A stretch of 64,000 bases of DNA from an uncultured Eubacteriales bacterium (lineage in GTDB: Bacteria; Bacillota; Clostridia; TANB77; CAG-508), in NCBI GenBank assembly GCA_902492015.1, contig CABUJR010000001.1, positions 62,001 through 126,000 on the forward strand, written 5' to 3'. Below are positions 28,601-36,721 of the stretch, piece after piece. Position numbers and translations under genes: made by a program. The notes beneath the pieces are model-generated. The model saw only the letters and a list, made by a program, of their open reading frames with translations, was not told the origin of the DNA and did not search any database. Position 1 is the first letter of the stretch. Each line of letters opens with the position of its first letter.

Positions 28601-29248
28601 CAAAAATTTCTTTGCTTTTTCTGATTGATTTTTTAGTGGTTCTATATTGTTTTCTATTTCTGCAATAATATCATTTATTCTTAATAAATTTAATTTTGTC
28701 TGCTCTAATTTTTTCTCTGAATCTGCTTTTCTAGTCCTATATTTTACAATTCCAGCAGCTTCTTCAAAAATATGTCTTCTATCTTCTGATTTATTACTTA
28801 AAATTTCCTCTATTTTTCCTTGTCCTATAATAGAATATCCGTCTTTTCCTATACCAGTATCCATGAATAATTCTAAAACATCTTTTAATCTACAAGGTGT
28901 TTTATTTATAAAATATCCTGTTTCTCCACTTCTATATATTCTTCTAGTTACAACTACTTCATTATATTCAATAGGTAATTTTCCATCTGAATTATCAATA
29001 ACCATTGAAGCTTCTGCATAACCTAAAGATTTTCTATTTTGAGTTCCTGCAAAAATAATATCTTCAGATTTTGTACCTCTTAATGATTTTAAACTTTGTT
29101 CTCCCAAAACCCATCTAATACAATCTGAAATATTACTTTTTCCAGATCCATTTGGTCCAATTACTGTTGTTATTCCTGGCATGAATTCTAATACTGTTTT
29201 ATCAGCAAAAGACTTAAATCCATACATTTCTAATCTTTTTAAATACAT
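25700..29248 (-). CDS. smc: Chromosome partition protein Smc
   Basis: 1182 residues, full length. The N-terminal Walker A is GPNGSGKSNISDC, followed by QGKIEEILSNKSEDRR. Two long coiled coils surround a hinge near residues 515-650 (GVHGVLANLI, GDVINPSGAISGG). The C-terminal signature LLSGGEKAFTAIALLFAI and Walker B FCVLDEIEAALDD complete the ATPase head. Smc dimers with ScpA/ScpB organise and segregate the chromosome; scpB is at 31897. RBS AAGGAAG. Transcribed with the hypothetical gene at 24857. Confidence 0.98.
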   Translation of the reverse strand: MYLKRLEMYGFKSFADKTVLEFMPGITTVIGPNGSGKSNISDCIRWVLGEQSLKSLRGTKSEDIIFAGTQNRKSLGYAEASMVIDNSDGKLPIEYNEVVVTRRIYRSGETGYFINKTPCRLKDVLELFMDTGIGKDGYSIIGQGKIEEILSNKSEDRRHIFEEAAGIVKYRTRKADSEKKLEQTKLNLLRINDIIAEIENNIEPLKNQSEKAKKFLNLREELKNIEVGLFLYNIEDFKKQIDDILENIEILETNQVRENENLNELQVKKEELKEQVDLLIERIEETQNLGFEGNQKREQYNSEIGVLTERLSNNKENYERYALEIEDLEKQNKELEEEKNQKLEKKNNLFTNKEKFEKELKEKEEELAKYSKTLSEKELEIESKKQIVQKNIDDKYEIIAEVNTEKANYENLEKREKTLKNEIQETISELDSTRTNKEESSRGFYELEKSKNSINKKLLEMKSEKDVSSQKLKDYDTKINVHQSEYRIKEARYKFLVETEKEKEGYAKSVKALIEATEKDSSLAKGVHGVLANLISVEKKYELAIEMTLGASIQNIVTDTEEEAKKLVNYLRDNNLGRASFLPISSVKGQKVSGINTNKIDGIIGIASDLVKTDKKYNEIILSLLGRTVIVEDINSAIKLARQNSYKFKIVTLKGDVINPSGAISGGSVATKTASILGRGKEIKILEKDLSEIKNKIEKLQEEKEKYENSISSLLTKFEEKQKEAQELEIVYATEKQKIDSIDLEIEKLDYKLSKLRADLDNIKSEKEENILKQKELNEKVSKMDEENASLNIVIEEFTKLNKDNQKYIDDLNFDITNLKISVSSFDESEMSINEIMERITSEIDKNTLSIQNKKSTREKILVDNQDIELKITETKQKIIDLEKEILESSDKVEKLKQERTNKNEKLNNVEKDIEEQNEKIENLKNHISKLDLKKSKIELELNQIINKMWEEYELTPNTVGNIEKIKNPTEVQKQVNSLRNEIRDLGSINVDAIKEYQELKERYDFMSEQRLDLEDSSSKLKKIISEMTETMKKQFAEQFKIINKNFGEVFTELFGGGKAELILADEENILECGIDIAVQPPGKKLQNMMLLSGGEKAFTAIALLFAILKMNPAPFCVLDEIEAALDDVNVYRFAEYLKKFSKDSQFLVITHRKGTMEAADTVYGITMEEKGISKLLSMKLK

Positions 29249-29418
29249 ATTCTTCTTCCTTTATTTTTCTACATAAAACTATACATATAATATTATAGTT
29301 TTTAGTTTTTTTCAAGTATTTTATAATCTCAAAAAACATAATTATTTCTAATATTTTCACTTGACCTTGTTTTTATTAAGATATAAAATATTTATAAGAT
29401 ACAAACGAGGAGAAATAA

Positions 29419-30360
29419 ATGAAAGAAGTTTTTGATTTTTATAATAGTACATCAATAAAATCTTATAATTTAGATGAGACTATTCGTTATCAATTAAAGA
29501 TGTTAGATGGATTAGATGCTTTTACAAGACGTCATTCTGATAATGTTGCAAATATAACTTGTAGATTATGTGAAAAGCTTGGTTTATCAAAAGGTTTCAC
29601 TATTTATTGTACAACTTGTGCATATTTACATGATATTGGGAAAATATTTATTCCACCTGCTGTTCTTCAAAAACCTGGAAAATTAACAGATGAAGAATAT
29701 GAAATCATGAAAACACATACATCTATAGGGTATAAAATTTGTATGAATGATTTAAAATTACGTCCTTATGCTGCAGGTACTCTTTACCATCATGAAGCTT
29801 TAGACGGTACAGGCTACCCACATGGTGTTTTAGGAAATAAAATTCCTTATGAAGCTCAAATCATTAGAGTTGCAGATGAATTTGAAGCAATTACAGCCAA
29901 AAGGCAATATAAAAGCCATATTGGAGTTGTTGATGCTTTAAATATATTAATAGACCATGCAAGACCAACTGTTCCAAAAAATGTTGGTGATGCTTTAAAA
30001 AGAATGGGACTTGGTGGAGTTGGAAAAATAGATAAGAAAATATTAAAAGCATTATTTAAAGTAGTAATTGATGATACTGAATATGAGATTGTTGCTAGAA
30101 CTGACTATTTAAGATTTTTAAAAGAAGAAATTAAAAGAATAAGTGATGCTCAAAGATATTATGATAAAATGATGGCAGCTCTTACAAAAGATAAAAAAGA
30201 ATATTATAAATTAGAAATAAAATGTTATTTAAAACCTCATGAAGATCCAGAAAAAATACCTCAAATGTTAGAAGAATTCCATGAGGCATATAAAGTAAGA
30301 AAAGCTCATATTGCAAAACTATATGATGAAGTAAAACAAATAAAAAGATTATCAATATAA
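29419..30360 (+). CDS. HD-GYP domain protein
   Basis: 313 residues. HD-GYP motifs in order: RHSDNVANI, YLHDIGKIFIP, TLYHHEALDGTGYPHG, and RVADEFEAITA, in the first 200 residues. HD-GYP proteins usually hydrolyse cyclic di-GMP. The C-terminal 110 residues are helical and charged and do not match a known sensor. There is no N-terminal sensor domain or membrane segment, so it is cytosolic. RBS GAGGAG. Convergent with proS; the two share a palindromic terminator. Confidence 0.9.
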   Translation: MKEVFDFYNSTSIKSYNLDETIRYQLKMLDGLDAFTRRHSDNVANITCRLCEKLGLSKGFTIYCTTCAYLHDIGKIFIPPAVLQKPGKLTDEEYEIMKTHTSIGYKICMNDLKLRPYAAGTLYHHEALDGTGYPHGVLGNKIPYEAQIIRVADEFEAITAKRQYKSHIGVVDALNILIDHARPTVPKNVGDALKRMGLGGVGKIDKKILKALFKVVIDDTEYEIVARTDYLRFLKEEIKRISDAQRYYDKMMAALTKDKKEYYKLEIKCYLKPHEDPEKIPQMLEEFHEAYKVRKAHIAKLYDEVKQIKRLSI

Positions 30361-30361
30361 A

Positions 30362-30397
30362 AAATAAACTGAACTAAATATTTAGTTCAGTTTATTT
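30362..30397. terminator. Bidirectional terminator between HD-GYP gene and proS
   Basis: A perfect 17-bp stem (AAATAAACTGAACTAAA and its complement) around TA, with T-runs in both directions. Confidence 0.9.
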
Positions 30398-30413
30398 TTT
30401 ATTTAGTTTTTTA

Positions 30414-31850
30414 TTAATATTGTCTTCCCCAAACTACCATTTTAGTAGCTTTCTTTCCACAGACAGGGCATACATCAGCTAATTTTTCTTGAACAAATGG
30501 AATACATCTTGAATGTGCACCTGTAACTTCTTTTATTTTGTCTTCACATTCAACATTTTCACACCACATTGTTTTTATGAATCCTTGATTTTCTTCCATT
30601 TTTTGAGTCATTTCATCTAAAGTATATGCAACTGTAGTTTTTTCTTCTCTTCTTTTTAAACATTCATTATACATATTACTTTGAATTTCTTCTAATAAAG
30701 TTTCTAGCCTCTCATCTAATTTTTCAAGTTCTACTGTTTCTTTTGCACCTGTATCACGTCTTACTAAAACAGCTTGATTGTTTTCTATATCTTTTGGTCC
30801 AATTTCTACTCTAACTGGCACTCCTCTCATTTCCCAATCATTAAATTTAAAACCAGTAGAACAATTATCTCTATCATCTAATTTTGTTCTATATTTTTTA
30901 TTTAAGTTTGAATATATTTCAGAAACTTTTTCCAAAACACCTTCTTTGTGTTGTGCTATTGGAACAATAACAACTTGAATTGGAGCAACTTTTGGTGGTA
31001 ACTTTAACCCTCTATTATCTCCATGAGCCATAATAACAGCACCAATTAATCTTGTACTAATTCCCCAAGAAGTTTGATAAGCATATTCTTCTTTTCCTTC
31101 TCTATTTTGGAATTTTATATCAAATGGTTTAGTAAAGTTTTGTCCAAAATAATGTGAAGTTCCTGCTTGAAGTGCTCTACCATCATGCATCATAGTTTCT
31201 ACAGTGTATGTACTATCAGCACCAGCAAATTGTTCTTTTTTAGTTTTTTGACCTTTTAATACAGGAATTGCTAAAAGATTTTCTATTACATCTGCATAAA
31301 TATCAAGCATCAATAATGTTCTTTCTTCTGCTTCTTTTGCTGTTTCATGAACTGTATGACCTTCTTGCCATAAAAATTCTCTTGAACGTAAAAATGGTCT
31401 TGTTTCTTTTTCCCATCTTAAAACATTACACCATTGATTTCCAAGTATTGGTAAATCTCTCCAAGATTTAACCCATTTTGAATACATTGTTGACATCATA
31501 GTTTCTGATGTAGGTCTTATACAAAGTCTTTCGTCTAGCTCTTCTCCTCCACCCATTGTAACCCATGCAACTTCTGGAGCAAAACCTTCAACATGATCTT
31601 TTTCTTTTTCAAGCATGCTTTCTGGTATAAGAACTGGCATATAAAGATTTGTTATACCAACTTCTTTAAATTTTTTATCTGCATAATTTTGAATGTTTTC
31701 CCAAATTGCATAACCATAAGGTCTTATTGCTATACAACCTTTTGTATCTGTATAATCTGCAAGTTCTGCCTTTCTTACAATATCTGTATACCATTGTGCA
31801 AAATCATCTTCTATATTTGTTATTTCTTTTACAAATTCTTCTTTTTTCAT
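30414..31850 (-). CDS. proS: Prolyl-tRNA synthetase, short type
   Basis: 478 residues of the class II synthetase without the bacterial editing insertion, i.e. the archaeal/eukaryotic-like ProRS found in many Clostridia. Visible blocks are LYMPVLIPESML, CIRPTSETMM (motif 2), FLRSREFLWQEGHT and IMAHGDNRGLKLPP (motif 3). A zinc-binding C-terminal domain has CIPFVQEKLADVCPVCGKKA. It charges tRNA-Pro in the cytosol. RBS GGAGG. scpB follows upstream on the same strand, 46 bases away. Confidence 0.97.
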   Translation of the reverse strand: MKKEEFVKEITNIEDDFAQWYTDIVRKAELADYTDTKGCIAIRPYGYAIWENIQNYADKKFKEVGITNLYMPVLIPESMLEKEKDHVEGFAPEVAWVTMGGGEELDERLCIRPTSETMMSTMYSKWVKSWRDLPILGNQWCNVLRWEKETRPFLRSREFLWQEGHTVHETAKEAEERTLLMLDIYADVIENLLAIPVLKGQKTKKEQFAGADSTYTVETMMHDGRALQAGTSHYFGQNFTKPFDIKFQNREGKEEYAYQTSWGISTRLIGAVIMAHGDNRGLKLPPKVAPIQVVIVPIAQHKEGVLEKVSEIYSNLNKKYRTKLDDRDNCSTGFKFNDWEMRGVPVRVEIGPKDIENNQAVLVRRDTGAKETVELEKLDERLETLLEEIQSNMYNECLKRREEKTTVAYTLDEMTQKMEENQGFIKTMWCENVECEDKIKEVTGAHSRCIPFVQEKLADVCPVCGKKATKMVVWGRQY

Positions 31851-31896
31851 AATTAACCTCCAACTTTATAAAATATAATAAAAATTATTATATTTC

Positions 31897-32511
31897 TTAT
31901 TCTTCATTATTTTCCTGTTTTTCTAATTCTTCGCCTTCCCTTGCGGGCATTGGAGCCTCAATTATATCATCTATTACAATTTGTTCATTTTCATCTAGTT
32001 TATATCTTGGAAGTTCTGGAAGCTCTTCTAAACTTGTTATTCCAAACATTTTCATAAATTTGTTAGTAACTCTATACATAGTTGGTTTTCCTGGTGCATC
32101 CAACTTTCCAGCTTCTTCTATTAAATCAAATTCTAATAATTTATAAACTGTTCCATCAGCATTTACTCCACGAATTGCTTCTATTTCAGATCTAGTAACA
32201 TTAGGATTATAAGCAATTATAGATAAAGTTTCTAATGCAGCATTAGAGATATTTGGCTTAGCACGATTATCAAATAGTGGATAAATATACTCATAAAATT
32301 CTTTTTTTGTACATAATTGATAACCATCATTTACCTTTATTATCTCAAGTCCACTATTAAAAGCTTCATATTTAGTTTTCATATTTAATATAATTTTATC
32401 AATATCTTCTGCACTTAGTTCAAGCACGTTAGTTAATTCTTTTACAGAAACTTCTCTGCCTGCTGCAAAAAGCATTGCTTCAATTATAGATTGTTCTTTA
32501 CTAAACTCCAT
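31897..32511 (-). CDS. scpB: Segregation and condensation protein B
   Basis: 204 residues. EAMLFAAGREVSVKEL, ALETLSIIAYNPNVTRSEIEAIRGVNADG and the second winged helix PTMYRVTNKFMKMFGI are the standard ScpB blocks. ScpB dimers bind ScpA and regulate the Smc ATPase. The acidic C-terminal tail is longer than minimal. scpA is not next to it and is not in the window. RBS AAAGGAGG. Probably co-transcribed with proS. Confidence 0.95.
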   Translation of the reverse strand: MEFSKEQSIIEAMLFAAGREVSVKELTNVLELSAEDIDKIILNMKTKYEAFNSGLEIIKVNDGYQLCTKKEFYEYIYPLFDNRAKPNISNAALETLSIIAYNPNVTRSEIEAIRGVNADGTVYKLLEFDLIEEAGKLDAPGKPTMYRVTNKFMKMFGITSLEELPELPRYKLDENEQIVIDDIIEAPMPAREGEELEKQENNEE

Positions 32512-32633
32512 ATTTTCCTCCTTTAATAGTATTCTTATATTATTACATGAAATTAGCTTATTGTCAATATTTTATTCCTTTAAAAGCTGATTAAATCTAG
32601 GATTAGCTGATTTTTTTATTGTAAATCTATAAA

Positions 32634-32662
32634 TTGACATAATATTTTCAATATGTTATAAT
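32634..32662 (+). promoter_or_regulatory. Consensus promoter of the small gene at 32697
   Basis: TTGACA (32634-32639), 17-base spacer, TATAAT (32657-32662), both perfect. Confidence 0.85.
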
Positions 32663-32696
32663 TAATGTGTAGTTTATTTTATTAGAGGTGAAAAAC

Positions 32697-32909
32697 ATGG
32701 ATAAAAAAGATAGAAAAGTTGAAAATGAAAACAATGAAGAAATTGAAGTAGTAATTGGTGATGATTCTATTTTAGATATATCAGAAGTTGGAGATTGTAT
32801 GAATGATTTAAGACCAAAAGATTCTGTAAAAAATAGAAAAAATTACATTATTCCTACAGTAAAAAAGAAAAAAGAAGATAAAAAAAATAAAAAAGAAGAA
32901 AATAAATAG
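32697..32909 (+). CDS. Small highly charged protein
   Basis: 70 residues from MDKKDRKVENENN. GAGGTG lies 6 bases before this ATG. The first half is acidic (EEIEVVIGDDSILDISEVGD), the second basic, ending in KKKKEDKKNKKEENK. No membrane segment, no recognised family. A perfect consensus promoter and a strong terminator frame it, so it is very likely expressed at a high level as a single gene. It could be a nucleic-acid-associated protein, judging only from the basic tail. Confidence 0.75.
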   Translation: MDKKDRKVENENNEEIEVVIGDDSILDISEVGDCMNDLRPKDSVKNRKNYIIPTVKKKKEDKKNKKEENK

Positions 32910-32929
32910 ACTACTTCAAAAAAAAGATA

Positions 32930-32960
32930 TCCTCCAGAAATTAAATTTCTGGAGGTTTTT
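32930..32960. terminator. Bidirectional terminator
   Basis: CCTCCAGAAA and TTTCTGGAGG with T-runs on both sides; it serves the small gene and the Cys-tail membrane protein gene. Confidence 0.9.
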
Positions 32961-32963
32961 CAT

Positions 32964-33896
32964 TTATTTTTTATTCAAAACATTATTTATATCTGAAACC
33001 TTAAGGTTTGTTCCATAAAAATCTTTTCTACTGCATCCAGCTCTTCCACCACCTGCACAAGCACAGGCACAAGCACAACTACTTACACATGCACAGCTAC
33101 TTACACATGAAGAATGATAATGATGATATCCTCTACCATATCCAAAACCTCTACGAGAACTATAACTTGGTGTTATAAGCATCATGCTAAAAAATACTAC
33201 AAAAAATATAATAGATATAGCAATAGCACCTTTAGCTTGAGAATCTTCTTGTTTTTTAATTATATTTGAAACTTGTTTATTAGTATTTAAATCTTTAAAT
33301 GCAGAAGTATTATACTCTACTTCGGCTTTTAGTTTTTTTCCTTTTCTTAAACTATCTTTCCATACATAATACCCATCTGAATTTTTTTCTTTAGTTGTTG
33401 CTTTTAAAACATTATCAGATTTCCAAAGTATTTGTATATCTTTAACTGCTATATCATCAAACCATCCTGGAGTAAATTCATAGCTACATATATCATTTTT
33501 TATAGAATACATATATGATTGATGAATACTAAAAGAAAAATTTACCACATTTCCTTTTGTATAAGATTTATCAAAATAAATCTTAATAAAATCACCACCA
33601 CTACTAGAATATGAAATACTACTAATATTTGATGATAATGCCTTTATATTATCTACCTTTGAATTTGGAATTCCTATTTTTACCCAATTTAATGGTCCTT
33701 CTGAGGTAGAATCCAAAACTTCCCACTCAATATTATATTTTATATTTAAACTACCATCTGTTCTTGGATTTACTGTTATATAATATTTATTTATAGAATC
33801 TAAATCTTTTGCAAATATTGGAGTACAAAACATTAAGCTTATAAACAAACTTATAATGAATATAAAAACAATACAATTAATTTTTTTATTTTTCAT
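32964..33896 (-). CDS. Membrane protein with cytoplasmic Cys-rich tail, probable radical SAM substrate
   Basis: 310 residues: signal peptide (to about residue 30), extracytoplasmic beta-rich domain of 170 residues resembling the N-terminal part of the DUF2207 proteins here, one membrane segment near 221-243, an Arg/Gly/Tyr/His linker, then a tail with eight Cys at 264, 268, 270, 274, 276, 278, 280 and 288 in CxxxC and CxC spacing (CACACACAGGGRAGC). The tail is predicted cytoplasmic. The start overlaps the radical SAM gene by 11 bases, with GAGGAGG upstream. The tail is the obvious candidate for modification by that enzyme, giving thioether or similar crosslinks; this is inference. Confidence 0.75.
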   Translation of the reverse strand: MKNKKINCIVFIFIISLFISLMFCTPIFAKDLDSINKYYITVNPRTDGSLNIKYNIEWEVLDSTSEGPLNWVKIGIPNSKVDNIKALSSNISSISYSSSGGDFIKIYFDKSYTKGNVVNFSFSIHQSYMYSIKNDICSYEFTPGWFDDIAVKDIQILWKSDNVLKATTKEKNSDGYYVWKDSLRKGKKLKAEVEYNTSAFKDLNTNKQVSNIIKKQEDSQAKGAIAISIIFFVVFFSMMLITPSYSSRRGFGYGRGYHHYHSSCVSSCACVSSCACACACAGGGRAGCSRKDFYGTNLKVSDINNVLNKK

Positions 33897-35262
33897 TTAT
33901 TTTGCCTCCTCTCAATGGACATATAAGACTAACTTTGCTAGAATTTTTTCTAATTTTTTCACACTTTTTACTTTTCCAAATTTTTTTCCATCTCACATCT
34001 AGTATATTTCCAAGAGAGGCTTTTTCTCCCAACCAGCTTTGACATGGCATTACGTCTCCATTTGGTGCAACAGCCATATTGCTTAAACAAGCTCCACAAG
34101 AAGGTATATCTAGTTTTAATTTCCTTAATTTTTCTTCTTTTATCCAACCAGGTGATGTAAAACTAATTTCCATGTCATTTCTATTTGCAAATCTACATGC
34201 ATCTTCAATAATTTTAGTTATCTCTTTTTCAGTTAATTGAGTTGCAATCGACTCTTCCTTAGTTGCATTGCCAGTAACAATAAGTCCTGAAGCTGAAGCA
34301 TAAATAATTCCTAGTTCTTTGGCAAATTTTAATGTTGATTTATAATCTTTATTTAAAGAGCAAAGAGGTGTATTTATACTAACATTTAAACCTGCATTAA
34401 TAGCATTTTTTATACCTTTAACAGTCTTATCAAAGTTATTTGCTCCAACTAATTTATTATGTATATCTGGATTATCTGAATATAATGTTACTTGCACACT
34501 ATCTAAACTTGCTTTATATAGTTTCTTACATAATTCTTTTGTAAGAAGCACTCCATTTGTATTTAATCTAGTAACAAACCAATCAGCATACTCCACAAGT
34601 TCTACTAAATCCTTTCTTAAAGTAGGTTCTCCACCAGTAAAAGTTAGTTGAGGAATACAATTTTCTTTACAAATATCTATAACATCTTTCCATTCTTCTG
34701 TATCTAATTCTTCTACTTCAGCATATTGCTGATTAGCTGCATAGCAATGTAAACACTTCTGATTACAATTCCATTTTTCATTTTTTACCATAGAACTAAT
34801 CATTAAATCCATTCGATGAGGACCTCTCATAAATTTAGCAAAATCTCCTAATGACATTTGTCCAACATCTACATTAGTAGGTTCTTTTCTTGAAACAGCT
34901 ACAAAAAAATTAACCATCTCCATTAAATCTTCTTTAACTTCAATTCTTCCTGCATCAGGATATATTCTTCTTAATTTATCAACTGTTGTATTAATAATTT
35001 TTTTAAGTTTTTCGTCTGAAATTTCTTGATTTTTAAATTTATTTACTTCATTTATAAATATTGAAAGTAAAATTGTCCAGCCTTCTTTAAGTGGTATAAC
35101 ATCTTTTCCATTTACAATCACAACACTTGGTCTACTTCTAAACCATGAAAATTTAGAAGGTACTAAATGTAATCTAACAGCACCAGGCATTTCTGGATTT
35201 AAAGTAGTATGTATAATTTTATTTAAACATTTTTTTTCATATCTTTTTTCATTTAAATTCAT
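33886..35262 (-). CDS. Radical SAM/SPASM maturase
   Basis: 458 residues. An N-terminal domain of about 150 residues could be a peptide-recognition module. The radical SAM cluster motif CNQKCLHCYAA lies near residue 172, followed by TFTGGEPTLRKDL, RLNTNGVLLT and the rest of the barrel. A C-terminal SPASM-type domain has CGACLSNMAVAPNGDVMPCQSW (near 390-410), LGNIL and a final CPLRGG near 449, which provide auxiliary cluster ligands. Such enzymes modify Cys- or Gly-rich peptides. Its stop overlaps the start of the Cys-tail membrane protein, so enzyme and putative substrate are made together. RBS AAAGGAG. Confidence 0.9.
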   Translation of the reverse strand: MNLNEKRYEKKCLNKIIHTTLNPEMPGAVRLHLVPSKFSWFRSRPSVVIVNGKDVIPLKEGWTILLSIFINEVNKFKNQEISDEKLKKIINTTVDKLRRIYPDAGRIEVKEDLMEMVNFFVAVSRKEPTNVDVGQMSLGDFAKFMRGPHRMDLMISSMVKNEKWNCNQKCLHCYAANQQYAEVEELDTEEWKDVIDICKENCIPQLTFTGGEPTLRKDLVELVEYADWFVTRLNTNGVLLTKELCKKLYKASLDSVQVTLYSDNPDIHNKLVGANNFDKTVKGIKNAINAGLNVSINTPLCSLNKDYKSTLKFAKELGIIYASASGLIVTGNATKEESIATQLTEKEITKIIEDACRFANRNDMEISFTSPGWIKEEKLRKLKLDIPSCGACLSNMAVAPNGDVMPCQSWLGEKASLGNILDVRWKKIWKSKKCEKIRKNSSKVSLICPLRGGKINEK

Positions 35263-35277
35263 AATATAAAACTCCTT

Positions 35278-36159
35278 TTAATAATCATACGTGTATGCTG
35301 AACCTAAAACTAATTCATATCTTAAATACTCTACTTCATCATAACTTTCATCCTCATTTAGAATTTTGAATTCTTCAAGTTTAAAGTTACTGTTTTTGTC
35401 TATATCATATTCATAAATTGTATCAACACCCAAAATATTATTATTTTCATCATAATATATTAAAAAGAATTCTAGTTCGTCAATATCTTCAGATGATGAA
35501 TTTTTACCAGTTATAACAATTTCGTATTCATCTTTATCTTTTACTTCATAAGTTACACTACTTTTCAAAGACTTTATTTTTAAATCTGCATATTCTTTTG
35601 TTATTAAAAATTCATATCTATTATATTCTTCAGGAGTATTAGTAAAAGTTACATAGTAATCTATATTTGGCTCTAAAATACTAATTGCATTTTCTGCTAT
35701 TTTTATTGGTTTATTTTCTTGATTATAGAAAATAACTTGAATTAAAATCCCTGTAGTTGCCTCTGCATTTTGGTTATTTATAACAATTCCTAAATTTCCA
35801 TTTATATCATTGAATTCTTTTGAAATTGCTATGTTTTTTGCTTCTTCTTCAAATGCTTTTTCTGTATATTCATCTAATTCTTCATATTCAACATTTTCAC
35901 TATAAAGCCAATCATCATCAATATCACTATTATAAAATTGGTCTTTATTTTCGGATAAGTATTCCCCAAAACCTATTAAAGCTTCTTTAGCTAACCTTTT
36001 GTCTTTAGTTGAATACAAATAAAATCCTAAAATTAATATAAAAACTGCAATAATTAAAATAATTGTTCCAAGATTCAATCCTTTTCTACTAGATTTTATT
36101 ACAGAATTACTATCTTCATCTAAGCTATTAATTTCATCAATTACTTTTCTACTATCCAT
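35278..36159 (-). CDS. Membrane-anchored protein, first gene of the radical SAM operon
   Basis: 293 residues. A hydrophilic N-terminus (KVIDEINSLDEDSN), one membrane segment at residues 31-49 (GTIILIIAVFILILGFYLY), then a very acidic extracytoplasmic part. That part appears to hold two beta domains, each with a strand pattern like QNAEATTGILIQVIFYNQ and DIDELEFFLIYYDE. No enzyme motif and no recognised family. It ends 15 bases before the radical SAM start, with GGGGAGGAG before its own ATG, so the three genes form one operon. It may sense or present the product of the pathway; that is a guess from context. Confidence 0.65.
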   Translation of the reverse strand: MDSRKVIDEINSLDEDSNSVIKSSRKGLNLGTIILIIAVFILILGFYLYSTKDKRLAKEALIGFGEYLSENKDQFYNSDIDDDWLYSENVEYEELDEYTEKAFEEEAKNIAISKEFNDINGNLGIVINNQNAEATTGILIQVIFYNQENKPIKIAENAISILEPNIDYYVTFTNTPEEYNRYEFLITKEYADLKIKSLKSSVTYEVKDKDEYEIVITGKNSSSEDIDELEFFLIYYDENNNILGVDTIYEYDIDKNSNFKLEEFKILNEDESYDEVEYLRYELVLGSAYTYDY

Positions 36160-36284
36160 ATTTACTTTAAACTCCTCCCCTATAAAATTTTATCAATATT
36201 CATTTTTTATTTCAATATAAATTACATTTATTTTAAAACAAAAAATATAATATAATATTTTTTGTTTAATATTTGAATTTTTAC

Positions 36285-36313
36285 TTGACAAACACACATA
36301 ATACTATTATAAT
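36285..36313 (+). promoter_or_regulatory. Consensus promoter of tRNA-Met
   Basis: TTGACA (36285-36290), 17 bases, TATAAT (36308-36313); the tRNA starts 19 bases later. Confidence 0.9.
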
Positions 36314-36331
36314 AATATCTGCAATGTTTAT

Positions 36332-36408
36332 GGCGACGTAGCTCAGTTGGCTAGAGCATCCGGTTCATACCCGGCAGGTCGTAGGTTCAAGTCCCACCGT
36401 CGCTACCA
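36332..36408 (+). tRNA. tRNA-Met (CAT), with encoded CCA
   Basis: 77 bases, GGCGACG acceptor strand paired with CGTCGCT, D arm GCTC/GAGC, anticodon loop TTCATAC (anticodon CAT at its centre), T arm with GGTTCAAGTCC, and genomic CCA. The loop and stem fit elongator Met rather than initiator (no GGG/CCC stem) or the Ile2 type. Mismatches are seen at the base of the anticodon stem (T27-C43) and in the T stem (A-C). Its 3' 12-15 bases are the integration target of the two elements downstream. Confidence 0.9.
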
Positions 36409-36411
36409 TTA
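36397..36411. other. attL: 3' end of tRNA-Met as integration core
   Basis: CCGTCGCTACCATTA is repeated exactly at 46485-46499, and its central CGTCGCTACCA again at 56688-56698. The tRNA stays intact at the left end. Confidence 0.85.
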
Positions 36412-36436
36412 TCCAGCTATTTTAGCTGGATTTTTT
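36411..36436 (+). terminator. Terminator after tRNA-Met
   Basis: ATCCAGCTA and TAGCTGGAT around TTT, followed by TTTTT. It belongs to the left end of element 1, and a comparable stem (ATCAGTC-GAAA) follows each of the other two att copies. Confidence 0.85.
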
Positions 36437-36540
36437 ATTTTCAAAAAATCTTGAATAATTTTGTAAGTGGTTGTAAGAGTTAGGTTACAGCCATTTTTAT
36501 TTTTAGACGTTCTCAAACTTTCTCAAAATTTGTCATCTTT

Positions 36541-36684
36541 TTCAACCAATTTTTCAACCAAAATTTTAAAATTTCCTTTTTGGTTGAAAGATTCTTTCAA
36601 CCAAATCAACCTTGGTTGAAGAACTGCAAGAGTAAGGTTATATTGATTTTTCTCAACCAATAGATATTTTAAATTTTCAACCAA
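36541..36684. repeat. Seven copies of TTCAACCAA, integrase arm-type sites (left end of element 1)
   Basis: TTCAACCAA at 36541, 36553, 36596 and 36676; the complement TTGGTTGAA at 36580 and 36612; a variant CTCAACCAA at 36652. Two more exact copies occur at the right end of the same element (46426, 46438). Both ends sharing a motif is the layout of arm sites bound by tyrosine integrases or their excisionase. Confidence 0.7.
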
Positions 36685-36691
36685 TATTAAA

Positions 36692-36716
36692 AAAGAGCGA
36701 CTAAAAGTCGCTCTTT
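36692..36716 (-). terminator. Terminator of integrase 1
   Basis: AAAGAGCGACT and AGTCGCTCTTT around AAA, six bases past the stop. Confidence 0.85.
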
Positions 36717-36721
36717 GAATA

